From: Gracilimonas sp040882225
Lineage (GTDB): Bacteria > Bacteroidota > Rhodothermia > Balneolales > Balneolaceae
Length of the DNA: 64,000 bases
Reading direction: 5' to 3'
Assembly: GCA_040882225.1 (NCBI GenBank)
Contig: JBBEBR010000022.1
Coordinates: 1 to 64,000 of the forward strand
Shown: positions 1 through 7,476 of the stretch, in pieces
Layout of the letters: each line of letters starts with the position of its first letter
Position numbering within the stretch: the stretch's first letter is position 1
Translations under genes and position numbers: made by a program
The notes under the pieces: generated by a model
The model's database searches: none
Told to the model about the DNA's origin: nothing
What the model saw: only the letters and a program-made list of their open reading frames with translations

Positions 1-61
1 GTTGGTTCAGAGCACCTCGTTTACACCGAGGGGGTCGGGGGTTCGAGTCCCTCATCGCCCA
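1..61 (+). tRNA. tRNA-Val (anticodon TAC), 5' end outside the window
   Basis: The visible part starts in the D arm. The anticodon stem CCTCG/CGAGG encloses the loop TTTACAC, so the anticodon is TAC (valine, GUA codons). A T arm with loop TTCGAGT and the 3' acceptor strand ATCGCCC with discriminator A follow. The next bases are CTT, so CCA is not encoded and must be added after transcription. The 5' acceptor strand lies before base 1, so acceptor pairing cannot be checked. Confidence 0.93.
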
Positions 62-65
62 CTTA

Positions 66-101
66 AAAGCCAGACAAATTAATTTTGTCTGGCTTTTTTT
101 T
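66..101 (+). terminator. Rho-independent terminator after tRNA-Val
   Basis: A perfect 12-bp stem (67-78 with 84-95, AAGCCAGACAAA paired with its complement) around a short AT loop is followed by a run of nine or more T. It begins five bases after the tRNA. Confidence 0.9.
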
Positions 102-128
102 TGTTAAAAAAAACTGAATAGTAAATTT

Positions 129-201
129 AGCACCACGTTTACACCGAGAGGTCGGAGGGTTCTGGCGAAGCCATCCCTTCGGGGGAGTCCCTCATCGTCC
201 A
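129..201 (+). pseudogene. Decayed duplicate of the 3' 51 nt of tRNA-Val with a 22-bp insertion
   Basis: Apart from a 22-bp insertion at 163-184, this stretch lines up without a gap with bases 11-61 of the intact tRNA-Val (about 44 of 51 identical). It keeps the loop TTTACAC and the acceptor end. The anticodon stem is broken (CCACG against CGAGA) and there is no D arm, so it cannot be a working tRNA. The insertion sits inside the T loop and consists of two tiny palindromes (TGGC-GAA-GCCA and TCCC-TTC-G-GGGA). A copied tRNA 3' half is the classic scar of site-specific integration. That reading is inference, since no integrase is visible here. Confidence 0.75.
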
Positions 202-204
202 CCG

Positions 205-242
205 AAACCCACGTAAGTCATTGATTTGCATGGGTTTTTTAT
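205..242 (+). terminator. Terminator-like hairpin after the tRNA remnant
   Basis: AAACCCA at 205-211 pairs with TGGGTTT at 231-237 and is followed by T-rich sequence. The loop is long (about 19 nt), so it is a weaker hairpin than the one at 66-101. Both tRNA-Val copies are thus followed by a hairpin plus T run. Confidence 0.5.
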
Positions 243-334
243 TTTGTGGGTACTTACTTTAGTGCAAACGAATTAAAGCATATAGGTTTAAAAATTATAT
301 GTTATAATTAGCTATACAAAAAAATATTGAGATA

Positions 335-1660
335 TTGAGCACAATTAAATCTATTGAAGTTACCAAGTTGCATGGGAGGTATACATTATCCCAAAAATTT
401 AGAAAGGGTGTGAATATAATTCATGGTAAGAACGGGACAGGCAAAACTACGCTTCTTCATATTATAGCCAACACATTAAATGGTAATTTCGATCGATTTG
501 CTTATCTCCAATTTGAAAAAATAAAAGTCAGGCTTACGAATGGTATCCTAGTCATTATAAAAAGAGATAGAGAAAATATTTATGTTGAAGAAAGTCCAGA
601 TAAAAAATTTAAAATTCCTATAGTTGACGTATATCATCGACAAAACATGAAAGAAAGGTCACGAGACGATTCTTCTACAAGAGATTTAAGCATTTTTGAC
701 GATCAGGAAGATAAATCTATTGACAACTTACCAGTAGCATATTTTCCAGCTTTTAGAACAATGATCGAAGCTTGGGCAGCTGAAAATAGATATTTAAGAA
801 GCCCAAGAGGGGTAAGAGATGTTGGTAAAAATAGAATAACTCATTTTGCTAGAAAATTATTCGGGCAATTTGTTCCTGATATAATTTATTCATCGATAAT
901 AGATATCGAGCAAGAGCTTTCCAAGAATATTCAAAATGCAACATTTCAAGTTGCAAGAAAAGATAGAGACTTATTATCTGAGTCCTTTTTGAACATTCTT
1001 CCTGCATTGATTGCGGATGAGAGTAAACCAGTATCAATACAAAGCTCTGTTCAATTATTAAAAAAAATAAAAAAACTATTGGTTGAGCTCGAAAAATCTC
1101 CTTTAGATTATAAGCCATTAGCCACTAATGATATTTACTCTCAGCTTAGTAAAACAGTAAGGGAGTTTCAAGTTTCAGCAACTCAAGAAGGTGTAGCCGC
1201 TAGAATTCTTAATTTGTATAAAAATTTATTGGAAGATAGGCTAGCTGAACAAGATTCAGCTTTTAAAGAGATAAAGATATATCTAGATGCAGTAAATGAT
1301 TTTTTTGATGAAAAGGAATTGACCATCAATAAAGAGGTAGGAAAGTATAGAGGAAACTCACTTGTGGTTTCTTTTAGTAATACGAAAACAATAGAATCCT
1401 CAAATAATACAACCGATCTTGCTTCTTTATCATCAGGTGAAAGGCAAGTAGTTACATTACTTTATGCAGCTACAAAAATGAGCCATCAAAAAGTAGTACT
1501 TATTGACGAACCCGAAATTTCATTACATGTTGACTGGCAAAGAATTCTTTTAAAAAAAATGTCCAGTCAGTTATCAGATAGACAAATAATTACATGTACT
1601 CATTCGCCAGTAATAGGGGCTGATTATGAGAAATCTCAGCAGAGACTAATTATCGAGTAA
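335..1660 (+). CDS. ABC/AAA-type ATPase, likely ATPase half of a PARIS-like defence pair
   Basis: A 441-residue soluble ATPase of the SMC/RecF-like ABC class. The Walker A motif GKNGTGKTT is at residues 31-39, an ABC signature LSSGERQ near 365-371, a Walker B motif VVLIDEPE near 387-394 and a switch histidine in TCTHSP near 422. The middle third is helical and charged, as expected of an insertion between the nucleotide-binding halves. The start is TTG; no in-frame ATG precedes the Walker A motif and the Shine-Dalgarno signal is weak. The stop is one base before the ATG of the next gene, so the two are surely co-transcribed. Single ATPases of this type next to a DUF4435 protein form the PARIS anti-phage system (AriA/AriB). 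The gene is much richer in A+T and in ATA and AGA codons than its housekeeping neighbours, which suggests horizontal acquisition. Other ATPase-nuclease pairs (OLD-like, Septu-like) are alternatives. Confidence 0.8.
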   Translation: MSTIKSIEVTKLHGRYTLSQKFRKGVNIIHGKNGTGKTTLLHIIANTLNGNFDRFAYLQFEKIKVRLTNGILVIIKRDRENIYVEESPDKKFKIPIVDVYHRQNMKERSRDDSSTRDLSIFDDQEDKSIDNLPVAYFPAFRTMIEAWAAENRYLRSPRGVRDVGKNRITHFARKLFGQFVPDIIYSSIIDIEQELSKNIQNATFQVARKDRDLLSESFLNILPALIADESKPVSIQSSVQLLKKIKKLLVELEKSPLDYKPLATNDIYSQLSKTVREFQVSATQEGVAARILNLYKNLLEDRLAEQDSAFKEIKIYLDAVNDFFDEKELTINKEVGKYRGNSLVVSFSNTKTIESSNNTTDLASLSSGERQVVTLLYAATKMSHQKVVLIDEPEISLHVDWQRILLKKMSSQLSDRQIITCTHSPVIGADYEKSQQRLIIE

Positions 1661-1661
1661 T

Positions 1662-2585
1662 ATGTCAACTTTTGATAAAGAGTCTTATAAGAGTTACGTA
1701 GAGATGAGTAACAATTCAAGGTTATTGGTGGAAGGAGTTTCTGATAAAATTGCTCTTACTATAGCAATAAGAAAGAATGGTATTAACAGTTCTATTGAAA
1801 TAGATTCAGCAGAACATTTGATAGGCTTTGATGAGGGAATAGGGAATAGAGAAAAGATAGAAACAGTATGTGAAGAGTTAAAGACGAGAGCTTTGAATAG
1901 TACTTTTTTCGGCTTAGTTGATAGAGAGTTTAGAGAATTTGATATAGGTAAAACTTTATCTGATAATCTCAATACACACTATAATGATACCTATCTTTAT
2001 TGGACATTTGGGCATTCTATTGAAAATTATCTATTTAATATTGATCTTATCCAAGAAGCGTTAATTAAATCAACAAAATCACCAAAAAGCTTTGACGCTA
2101 TTAACTTATTGAGAGAATCATTTGATTCTGTTTTAGAAATTGCAGGCGCAATTTCTTTAAATTTAAATGAATTTGATTTTAGTTTCTCTAGAGTAAGTTC
2201 AATGATTGACTTTACTTATTTTGATGTAGTTGAAGAAAATTTAACTCTAGATATAGATAAATATAAGAATGAACTTATAATTAGAGGTATTTCTGAAGCA
2301 GAGAGCAACTTATTTATAGTAAAATTTTTAGAAAATCTTGAACTATGTAAAAGATCAGATACTAATCATGTAAGTCTTTACATACATGGACATATTGGAC
2401 TTAATATTTTACGTAGCTCTTATGCTTATTTTCTTGATACCATTTTAGATGAGAAAGAAAATATTCATAACTGTTTTCTTACAATTTCGACTGATTATTT
2501 TTTTCATATTTGTATTACAGAATATTTGAATATAAGAATTGAGGATAGGCTTAATTTTCCAGAATTAATCCTTGATAGGTACTAA
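1662..2585 (+). CDS. DUF4435 / TOPRIM-like protein, likely nuclease effector of the pair
   Basis: A 307-residue protein with the DUF4435 pattern: LLVEGVSDK near the N-terminus (E24 and G25, the conserved TOPRIM glutamate-glycine), GLVDREF around D87, and HSIENYLF (residues 118-125). In PARIS systems the DUF4435 partner AriB is a TOPRIM nuclease held inactive by the ATPase AriA and released when a phage trigger is sensed. The role here is inferred from family and order (ATPase first, effector second, one base apart). Base composition is as A+T-rich as that of its partner and clearly unlike the egt genes downstream. The C-terminal half has no motif I recognise. Confidence is high for the family and moderate for the PARIS assignment. 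Confidence 0.75.
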   Translation: MSTFDKESYKSYVEMSNNSRLLVEGVSDKIALTIAIRKNGINSSIEIDSAEHLIGFDEGIGNREKIETVCEELKTRALNSTFFGLVDREFREFDIGKTLSDNLNTHYNDTYLYWTFGHSIENYLFNIDLIQEALIKSTKSPKSFDAINLLRESFDSVLEIAGAISLNLNEFDFSFSRVSSMIDFTYFDVVEENLTLDIDKYKNELIIRGISEAESNLFIVKFLENLELCKRSDTNHVSLYIHGHIGLNILRSSYAYFLDTILDEKENIHNCFLTISTDYFFHICITEYLNIRIEDRLNFPELILDRY

Positions 2586-3008
2586 GTTTTAAAGGGAGAT
2601 ATGGGCTTTTAAACAATCTCAAGTCCTGCCTCCCTCCACCTTTAGAAATACTAATATCAGAACTTTTCACTCCGCTCATAGAACACTGGGAAAATTTGTG
2701 ATAATCATCAATTAACCATTCCTGCAAATACTTGTTCTATAATCTTCCATCCATATTTCCTGTTTAAGGCAAATCCTTGATCGTAAATCACATCTCTAAA
2801 TAGAATTTATTATATAGAGGAGGGATTGGGAGGCGAAAGAAAAAACATGTTTTCAATAACGTATTTGTTAAACATAATTTTGAAATAAAGAATTATTAAG
2901 GATTTAATGTATTTTCTTTGAATTGTTTTAATGACAATTAATTGAGTTTTTGATTTAAAAATAAATCATATATTTATTGTTGTACTTATTCCTTAAAAAA
3001 AATCAATC
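2586..3008. other. Gene-free A+T-rich spacer with possible gene and tRNA remnants
   Basis: No credible complete gene. On the minus strand, 2708-2806 is a 33-codon open frame without a start that reads RDVIYDQGFALNRKYG and onward; it has protein-like composition and may be the tail of a lost gene. At 2615-2640 a string (CTCAAGTCCTG then CCTCCCTCCACC) resembles the T-loop, acceptor and CC end of a tRNA or tmRNA, but the 5' T-stem half does not pair, so this is weak. The stretch from about 2870 to 3008 is very A+T-rich and probably carries the promoter for the small gene at 3009. Confidence 0.4.
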
Positions 3009-3260
3009 ATGGATATCAAATTCGTAAAACGCGCCACTATTAAATCTTCGAAGAAAAGAACTTCTAAATTCAAACCACTGTTAGAGGCTATAGAGAAGTT
3101 AAAGCCGGGTGGTCAGGCTATAGAAGTGGGCTACTCGAACGAGAAAAATATTAATTCTATGCGTACCGCTGTTTATCAGTTTGGCAAACAAAGCGATATT
3201 AAAGTGAAAAGCCGCAGAGACGCAGAGAATAAAAAGATTTATTTTTACCGGGATAAGTAA
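3009..3260 (+). CDS. Small basic protein of unknown function (83 aa)
   Basis: An 83-residue, strongly basic protein with lysine-rich ends (about a quarter of residues are K or R) and a central segment PLLEAIEKLKPGGQAIEVG that could form a helix-turn-strand. There is no signal peptide or membrane segment. The composition would suit nucleic-acid binding, but that is a guess. It stands alone between the defence pair and egtB and is preceded by an A-rich leader rather than a Shine-Dalgarno site. The last 20 codons run through CCGCAGAGACGCAGAG, a motif typical of dispersed intergenic repeats, so the C-terminus may derive from a repeat. Confidence 0.6.
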   Translation: MDIKFVKRATIKSSKKRTSKFKPLLEAIEKLKPGGQAIEVGYSNEKNINSMRTAVYQFGKQSDIKVKSRRDAENKKIYFYRDK

Positions 3261-3351
3261 AAAAAAGCTTCAGTATTATAGAATACTTTTGCTCTATTCT
3301 GGTAAATAAATCTACTTGAATTATTATACTTTCATTTTAAGATTGTAGAAC

Positions 3352-4644
3352 ATGAGTTTATTAGCAGGAAATGCAGTAATGCCTGAAGTAGGTACTCGTC
3401 TTTCAAAAGAAAAAATCACCGAACGGTTTAAATCGGTAAGAGCTTTTTCAATTCATTTAACAGAGCCGCTTGAGACTGAAGATTTTGTGATTCAGGCTGC
3501 TGAGTTTGCAAGTCCTGTTAAATGGCATCTTGCCCACACCAGTTGGTTTTTCGAAACATTTATACTCGAAAAATTCCTCGATAATTTTGAAAGCCTTCAT
3601 CCCCAATACGCTTACTTCTTTAATTCCTATTATTTGCAAACCGGGGTTCCTTTCAAGAGAGCAAAAAGGGGAGTTCTTTCCAGGCCTACCGTGAAAGAGG
3701 TTTTTGAATACCGTAAGTATGTGAATCAGGAGATTGTCGGGTTCATAGAAAATGCGGGGGACGATTTATGGGAGGAGGTGGCAACAGTGATCGAAATAGG
3801 AATAAACCATGAGCAACAGCATCAGGAGTTAATCCTGACGGATGTGAAATATATGCTCGGACAAAACCCGTTGTTGCCAGTGTATCGTAAATCAAGTTCA
3901 AGGAAACAAGGGTATTCCGAAGATCTGAATTGGGTTTCGTTTGATGAAGCCGTTATTGAAATAGGAAGTGCAGGCGGAGAATTTACCTATGATAATGAGC
4001 ACCCACGCCATAAAACCTTGGTTCAAAATTTTGAGTTTTCCGACCGGCTTATCACCAATGGCGAGTTTTTGGAGTTCATGAATGACGACGGCTATAACCG
4101 CTCGGAACTTTGGCTCGATGAAGGGTGGGCTGCCGTAAACGAAAATGAATGGAAGGCTCCGTTGTATTGGTTTCGGCGTGATGATGAATGGTTCAATTTC
4201 ACTTTATCTGGAGCCCATAAAATTGATCTGAATGAGCCCGTAACTCATGTGAGCTATTATGAGGCCGACGCTTTTGCCCGCTGGAAAGGCGTTCGGCTGC
4301 CAACCGAACAGGAGTGGGAGCATGCCTGTGGTAATCGCGAAATTGAAGGGAATTTTGTTGAGGAAGATAAATTTCATCCCGCCGCGCCAAAGTCGTCATC
4401 CCAAAAAATAAAACAAATGTTTGGGGATGCCTGGGAGTGGACAATGAGCGCTTATTCGCCTTACCCCGGATACAAACCACTGCCGGGCGCGTTGGGCGAA
4501 TACAACGGAAAGTTTATGGCCAATCAATATGTGTTGCGGGGTGGTTCGTGCGCCACTTCTAAATCACACATCCGAAAGACGTACCGGAACTTTTTTCATG
4601 CTGATGCCCGATGGCAATTCAGCGGTATTCGGTTAGCGAGGTAA
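3352..4644 (+). CDS. egtB: Ergothioneine biosynthesis sulfoxide synthase EgtB
   Basis: Non-haem iron enzyme joining a thiol donor to N-alpha-trimethylhistidine (hercynine) with O2, the C-S bond-forming step of ergothioneine synthesis. The 430-residue chain has the usual two parts. An N-terminal DinB-like four-helix domain carries the iron histidines (WHLAH at 58-62, HEQQH with H153 and H157). A C-terminal formylglycine-enzyme/sulfatase-modifying fold carries RLPTEQEWEHA and ends in RGGSCATS through GIRLAR. It lies 8 bp before egtD, forming a two-gene operon. No egtA (gamma-glutamyl-cysteine ligase) or egtC follows, so the enzyme may be of the type that uses cysteine directly; that is inference. 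The 5-histidylcysteine (ovothiol) branch is less likely because EgtD is a separate protein. Confidence 0.93.
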   Translation: MSLLAGNAVMPEVGTRLSKEKITERFKSVRAFSIHLTEPLETEDFVIQAAEFASPVKWHLAHTSWFFETFILEKFLDNFESLHPQYAYFFNSYYLQTGVPFKRAKRGVLSRPTVKEVFEYRKYVNQEIVGFIENAGDDLWEEVATVIEIGINHEQQHQELILTDVKYMLGQNPLLPVYRKSSSRKQGYSEDLNWVSFDEAVIEIGSAGGEFTYDNEHPRHKTLVQNFEFSDRLITNGEFLEFMNDDGYNRSELWLDEGWAAVNENEWKAPLYWFRRDDEWFNFTLSGAHKIDLNEPVTHVSYYEADAFARWKGVRLPTEQEWEHACGNREIEGNFVEEDKFHPAAPKSSSQKIKQMFGDAWEWTMSAYSPYPGYKPLPGALGEYNGKFMANQYVLRGGSCATSKSHIRKTYRNFFHADARWQFSGIRLAR

Positions 4645-4652
4645 TGTAATAT

Positions 4653-5588
4653 ATGAGTAATTCAGACGGGCGTGATGTAATGCTTGCCGAGGTTTTAGAA
4701 GGATTGAGCAAGCCTCAAAAGACTTTGCCAAGCAAGTATTTTTACGATGAAAAAGGTTCCAAACTCTTTGATGATATCACACACCTTGAGGAATACTATC
4801 CCACCCGCACGGAGTGGAAAATCCTGAAATCATCTGTTCATGAAATTGGTGAATATCTTGGAGAAGATGTGCTCCTGATAGAACCCGGAAGTGGAAGCAG
4901 TGCCAAGACCCGAGTTCTGCTTGATAACCTGAATTCCATTTGCTGTTATATTCCGATCGATATTTCGGGGGATTATCTGCAAAATGTTGGGGAAAAACTG
5001 AGGAGTGAGTATCCTAAGATTCAAATATTACCGTTGCAAGCCGATTATACACAACCGTTTAATCTGCCGCGATCAAGCCCTGATGCACGAAAAATTGTTT
5101 TTTTCCCGGGATCAACCATTGGGAATTTTAAGATCGAAACGGTCAATCGCTTTTTAAAAGTGATTTCAGAAATTGCGGGGGAAGACGGAGCTTTTCTTAT
5201 CGGTGTGGATCTGAAAAAAGATAAAGACATTATGGAAGCAGCGTACAACGATTCGAAAGGAGTTACGGCTGCTTTCAATAAAAATATTCTGCAACATATA
5301 AATAATGTGCTGAATTCAGATTTCGATGTTTCTCGATTTGAACACAAAGCTCTCTGGAATGCAGGAAAAAGCCGAATTGAGATGCACCTTGTGTGTCTTC
5401 AGGATCATGATGTTAAAGTAAACGGCACAACCATATCCTTTAAGAAAGGGGAAAGCATTCACACCGAAAACTCCCATAAATATTCTGTAGAGGATTTCAG
5501 GAAAGTTGTGAGTCCGTGGTTTGAGGTGAAAAAAGTGTGGACGGATGATGAAGAATTATTCAGTGTTCAGTATCTGGAACCGAATTAA
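4653..5588 (+). CDS. egtD: L-histidine N-alpha-methyltransferase EgtD
   Basis: SAM-dependent enzyme that trimethylates histidine to hercynine, the substrate of EgtB. The 311-residue length is normal for the family. The motif EYYPTRTEW (47-55) is the conserved substrate-side segment, EPGSGSSAKTR (78-88) the SAM-binding loop, and FPGSTIGNF a second family signature. The ATG lies 8 bp after the egtB stop without a strong Shine-Dalgarno site, suggesting translational coupling. No C-S lyase (EgtE) follows in this window, so the final cleavage must be done by an enzyme encoded elsewhere. Confidence 0.93.
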   Translation: MSNSDGRDVMLAEVLEGLSKPQKTLPSKYFYDEKGSKLFDDITHLEEYYPTRTEWKILKSSVHEIGEYLGEDVLLIEPGSGSSAKTRVLLDNLNSICCYIPIDISGDYLQNVGEKLRSEYPKIQILPLQADYTQPFNLPRSSPDARKIVFFPGSTIGNFKIETVNRFLKVISEIAGEDGAFLIGVDLKKDKDIMEAAYNDSKGVTAAFNKNILQHINNVLNSDFDVSRFEHKALWNAGKSRIEMHLVCLQDHDVKVNGTTISFKKGESIHTENSHKYSVEDFRKVVSPWFEVKKVWTDDEELFSVQYLEPN

Positions 5589-5596
5589 CCTCCTCT

Positions 5597-5619
5597 GTCT
5601 CCTCCTAAAGGAGGAGGAC
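5597..5619. repeat. Short palindrome just after egtD
   Basis: TCCTCCT at 5600-5606 and AGGAGGA at 5609-5615 form a near-continuous palindrome directly after the egtD stop codon. No T run follows, so it is not a standard terminator. Similar CCTCCT/AGGAGG palindromes occur as dispersed intergenic repeats in Bacteroidota-like genomes. Confidence 0.5.
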
Positions 5620-5676
5620 ACAATGAACTATTTAAAAGCTAAGAATAAAAAGATGCGTTTTTATAGGTGTAGCTGA

Positions 5677-5901
5677 TTAAGTAGATTTTGCATCATTCAA
5701 AATGTCTGATTTTCTGAATTCTTTTGCTTTGTCGAACATAGGAAAACTCTCTTCTAATTTATTTTTCCAGTTTTTAATCATTTCCTTTTCATCATTCCGA
5801 ATTTGACTTATGGTAATTTTTTGTGATCCTTCGAAGATTATTAGTTCATTTTCTTCAATTGAATAACTTCCAACTACTTTAACTTTACTTCCAAGAAATG
5901 T
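5677..5901 (-). pseudogene. Truncated open frame without a start codon
   Basis: Minus-strand frame of 74 codons plus TAA, closed upstream by an in-frame stop with no ATG, GTG or TTG near its 5' end. The translation contains GSYSIEENELIIFEG and EFRKSDILNDAKST, ordinary protein composition with amphipathic helices, so it looks like the C-terminal part of a gene that lost its front. No family recognised. It fills most of the 403-bp gap between egtD and tsaD; the rest holds a GC-rich CCGCGTCATCCGCG-type repeat near 5930-5950 and the tsaD leader. Confidence 0.4.
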
Positions 5902-5991
5902 TTAATAAAGTCATTTAAATAAATCCGCAAAACCCGCGTCATCCGCGTTCAATTAAAATGCAGTTAAGGGCTTTAGTTCTTAACTTCCTGT

Positions 5992-6975
5992 ATGAATATA
6001 CTCGGTATAGAATCCTCCTGTGACGATACCTCCGCATCGGTTTTAACGGATGATGGAATTCAATCAAACATTATTGCTTCACAGTCGGTGCATGTGAAAT
6101 TTGGAGGAGTAGTTCCTGAACTTGCTTCCCGTGCGCATCAAAAAACCATCACACAAACGGTAAATCAGGCATTGAATGAGGCGGGAATTTCCCTCGATAA
6201 AATTGATGGAATAGCCGTAACACAGGGACCGGGATTATTAGGCTCACTACTGGTTGGGATTTGCTTCGCGAAGGGATTGGCTCTTTCCCGTAATATTCCA
6301 ATTATTGGAGTGAATCATATGGATGCCCATATCTATGCGAATTTCATTGATGATACTCCGGTATTTCCATTTGTAGCGCTTACTGTTTCCGGGGGACATA
6401 CGCAGTTGGTGCACGTGAAATCAGCATTTGAGCATGCAATAATTGGAAAGACGCGGGATGATGCCGCCGGTGAAGCTTTTGATAAAATCGGGAAAATATT
6501 GGGGCTTCCATATCCAGCCGGCCCGCAAATGGATGAGCTTTCAAAAATTGGGGATCCTAAATTTCACAAATTTCCACAGGCTTTGCTTCATGAAGGATTA
6601 GATTTCAGTTTCTCTGGATTGAAAACCAGCGCACTTTATTATTTGCGGGATAAAGAGGAAGGCTGGATTCAGGAGAATTTAAATGATATTTGTGCCAGCG
6701 TTTCTTTTGCCATTACGGAAGCGGTAACAAAGAAACTGAAAAAAGCAGTTGAGCAAACCGGAGTTAAAACGATTGTACTTGCCGGTGGAGTCTCGGCTAA
6801 TTCGATGCTTCGCGAAAAAGTACAAAAATTGGCAGAAAAGCTGAACCTGAATCTCCACATTCCGCGCTTAAGTTATTGTACCGATAACGCCGCCATGATT
6901 GCCATCACCGGAAAAATGAAAGCTGAACTCGGACGCTTTGATGATTTGGATCTAAAACCCTTTGCCTCTTTGTAG
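5992..6975 (+). CDS. tsaD: tRNA N6-threonylcarbamoyladenosine transferase subunit TsaD
   Basis: Catalytic subunit of the complex that transfers the threonylcarbamoyl group to A37 of ANN-decoding tRNAs, acting with TsaB and TsaE. The 327 residues begin with the ASKHA nucleotide-binding segment GIESSCDDTS (5-14). The metal-binding histidines lie in NHMDAH (H109, H113) and DDAAGEAFDKIGK is the conserved inner loop. LAGGVSANSMLRE is the second phosphate-binding motif. Length matches the family. It converges on rnhA across a 51-bp A+T inverted repeat. Confidence 0.96.
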   Translation: MNILGIESSCDDTSASVLTDDGIQSNIIASQSVHVKFGGVVPELASRAHQKTITQTVNQALNEAGISLDKIDGIAVTQGPGLLGSLLVGICFAKGLALSRNIPIIGVNHMDAHIYANFIDDTPVFPFVALTVSGGHTQLVHVKSAFEHAIIGKTRDDAAGEAFDKIGKILGLPYPAGPQMDELSKIGDPKFHKFPQALLHEGLDFSFSGLKTSALYYLRDKEEGWIQENLNDICASVSFAITEAVTKKLKKAVEQTGVKTIVLAGGVSANSMLREKVQKLAEKLNLNLHIPRLSYCTDNAAMIAITGKMKAELGRFDDLDLKPFASL

Positions 6976-7026
6976 AGATTCAAAATTCAAAATTCAAGAT
7001 TAAAAATTAATCTTAAATCTATAATT
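6976..7026. repeat. A+T inverted repeat between convergent tsaD and rnhA
   Basis: Copies of AAAATTCAAAATTC on the left face AAATTTTGAATTTTT on the right, around a small TTAATCTTAAAT centre. Its position between two convergent stop codons suggests a bidirectional terminator. Similar AATTCAAAATTC strings recur at about 15937-15957 and 63045-63080, so it also belongs to a dispersed repeat family. Confidence 0.6.
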
Positions 7027-7476
7027 TTAAATTTTGAATTTTTGTGATTCAGCTACGGCGAGGGCATCTACGAGATCGTTTAGGACATGACCGGAGTGGC
7101 CTTTTACTTTAATCCATTCTACATCGTGTGGTTTCATGGCTTTAATCATTTGCTCCCACAACTCTTTGTTCTCAACCGGTTTTTTGTCTGCTTTTCGCCA
7201 TCCATTTTTTTGCCAGTTTTCTATCCATCCTTTTATGAATGCATTTATGATGAGGGCGCTGTCGCTGTGAATTTTAACGCGGCAAGGTTTTTTGAGAGAC
7301 TTTAGTGCTTCTATAACCGCTTGCATTTCCATACGGTTGTTGGTTGTTTGTGGATCTCCACCTGAAATTTCCTTTTGCTTCCCATTCCAGATTAACACGG
7401 CTCCCCATCCACCGGGACCTGGATTTCCACTACAAGCACCATCGGTGTAAACGATCACTTCAGGTTTTTTAGACAT
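7027..7476 (-). CDS. rnhA: Ribonuclease HI
   Basis: Cleaves the RNA strand of RNA-DNA hybrids. The 149 residues carry YTDGACSGNPGPGGW with catalytic D12, NNRMEMQA with E51, IHSDSALI with D73, the flexible-loop histidine H128 in GHSGH, and the last acid D138 in LVDALA. Length and all four acids match the E. coli type. The start codon overlaps the 3' end of pyrF by 8 bp, so pyrF and rnhA are one transcript. Confidence 0.96.
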   Translation of the reverse strand: MSKKPEVIVYTDGACSGNPGPGGWGAVLIWNGKQKEISGGDPQTTNNRMEMQAVIEALKSLKKPCRVKIHSDSALIINAFIKGWIENWQKNGWRKADKKPVENKELWEQMIKAMKPHDVEWIKVKGHSGHVLNDLVDALAVAESQKFKI

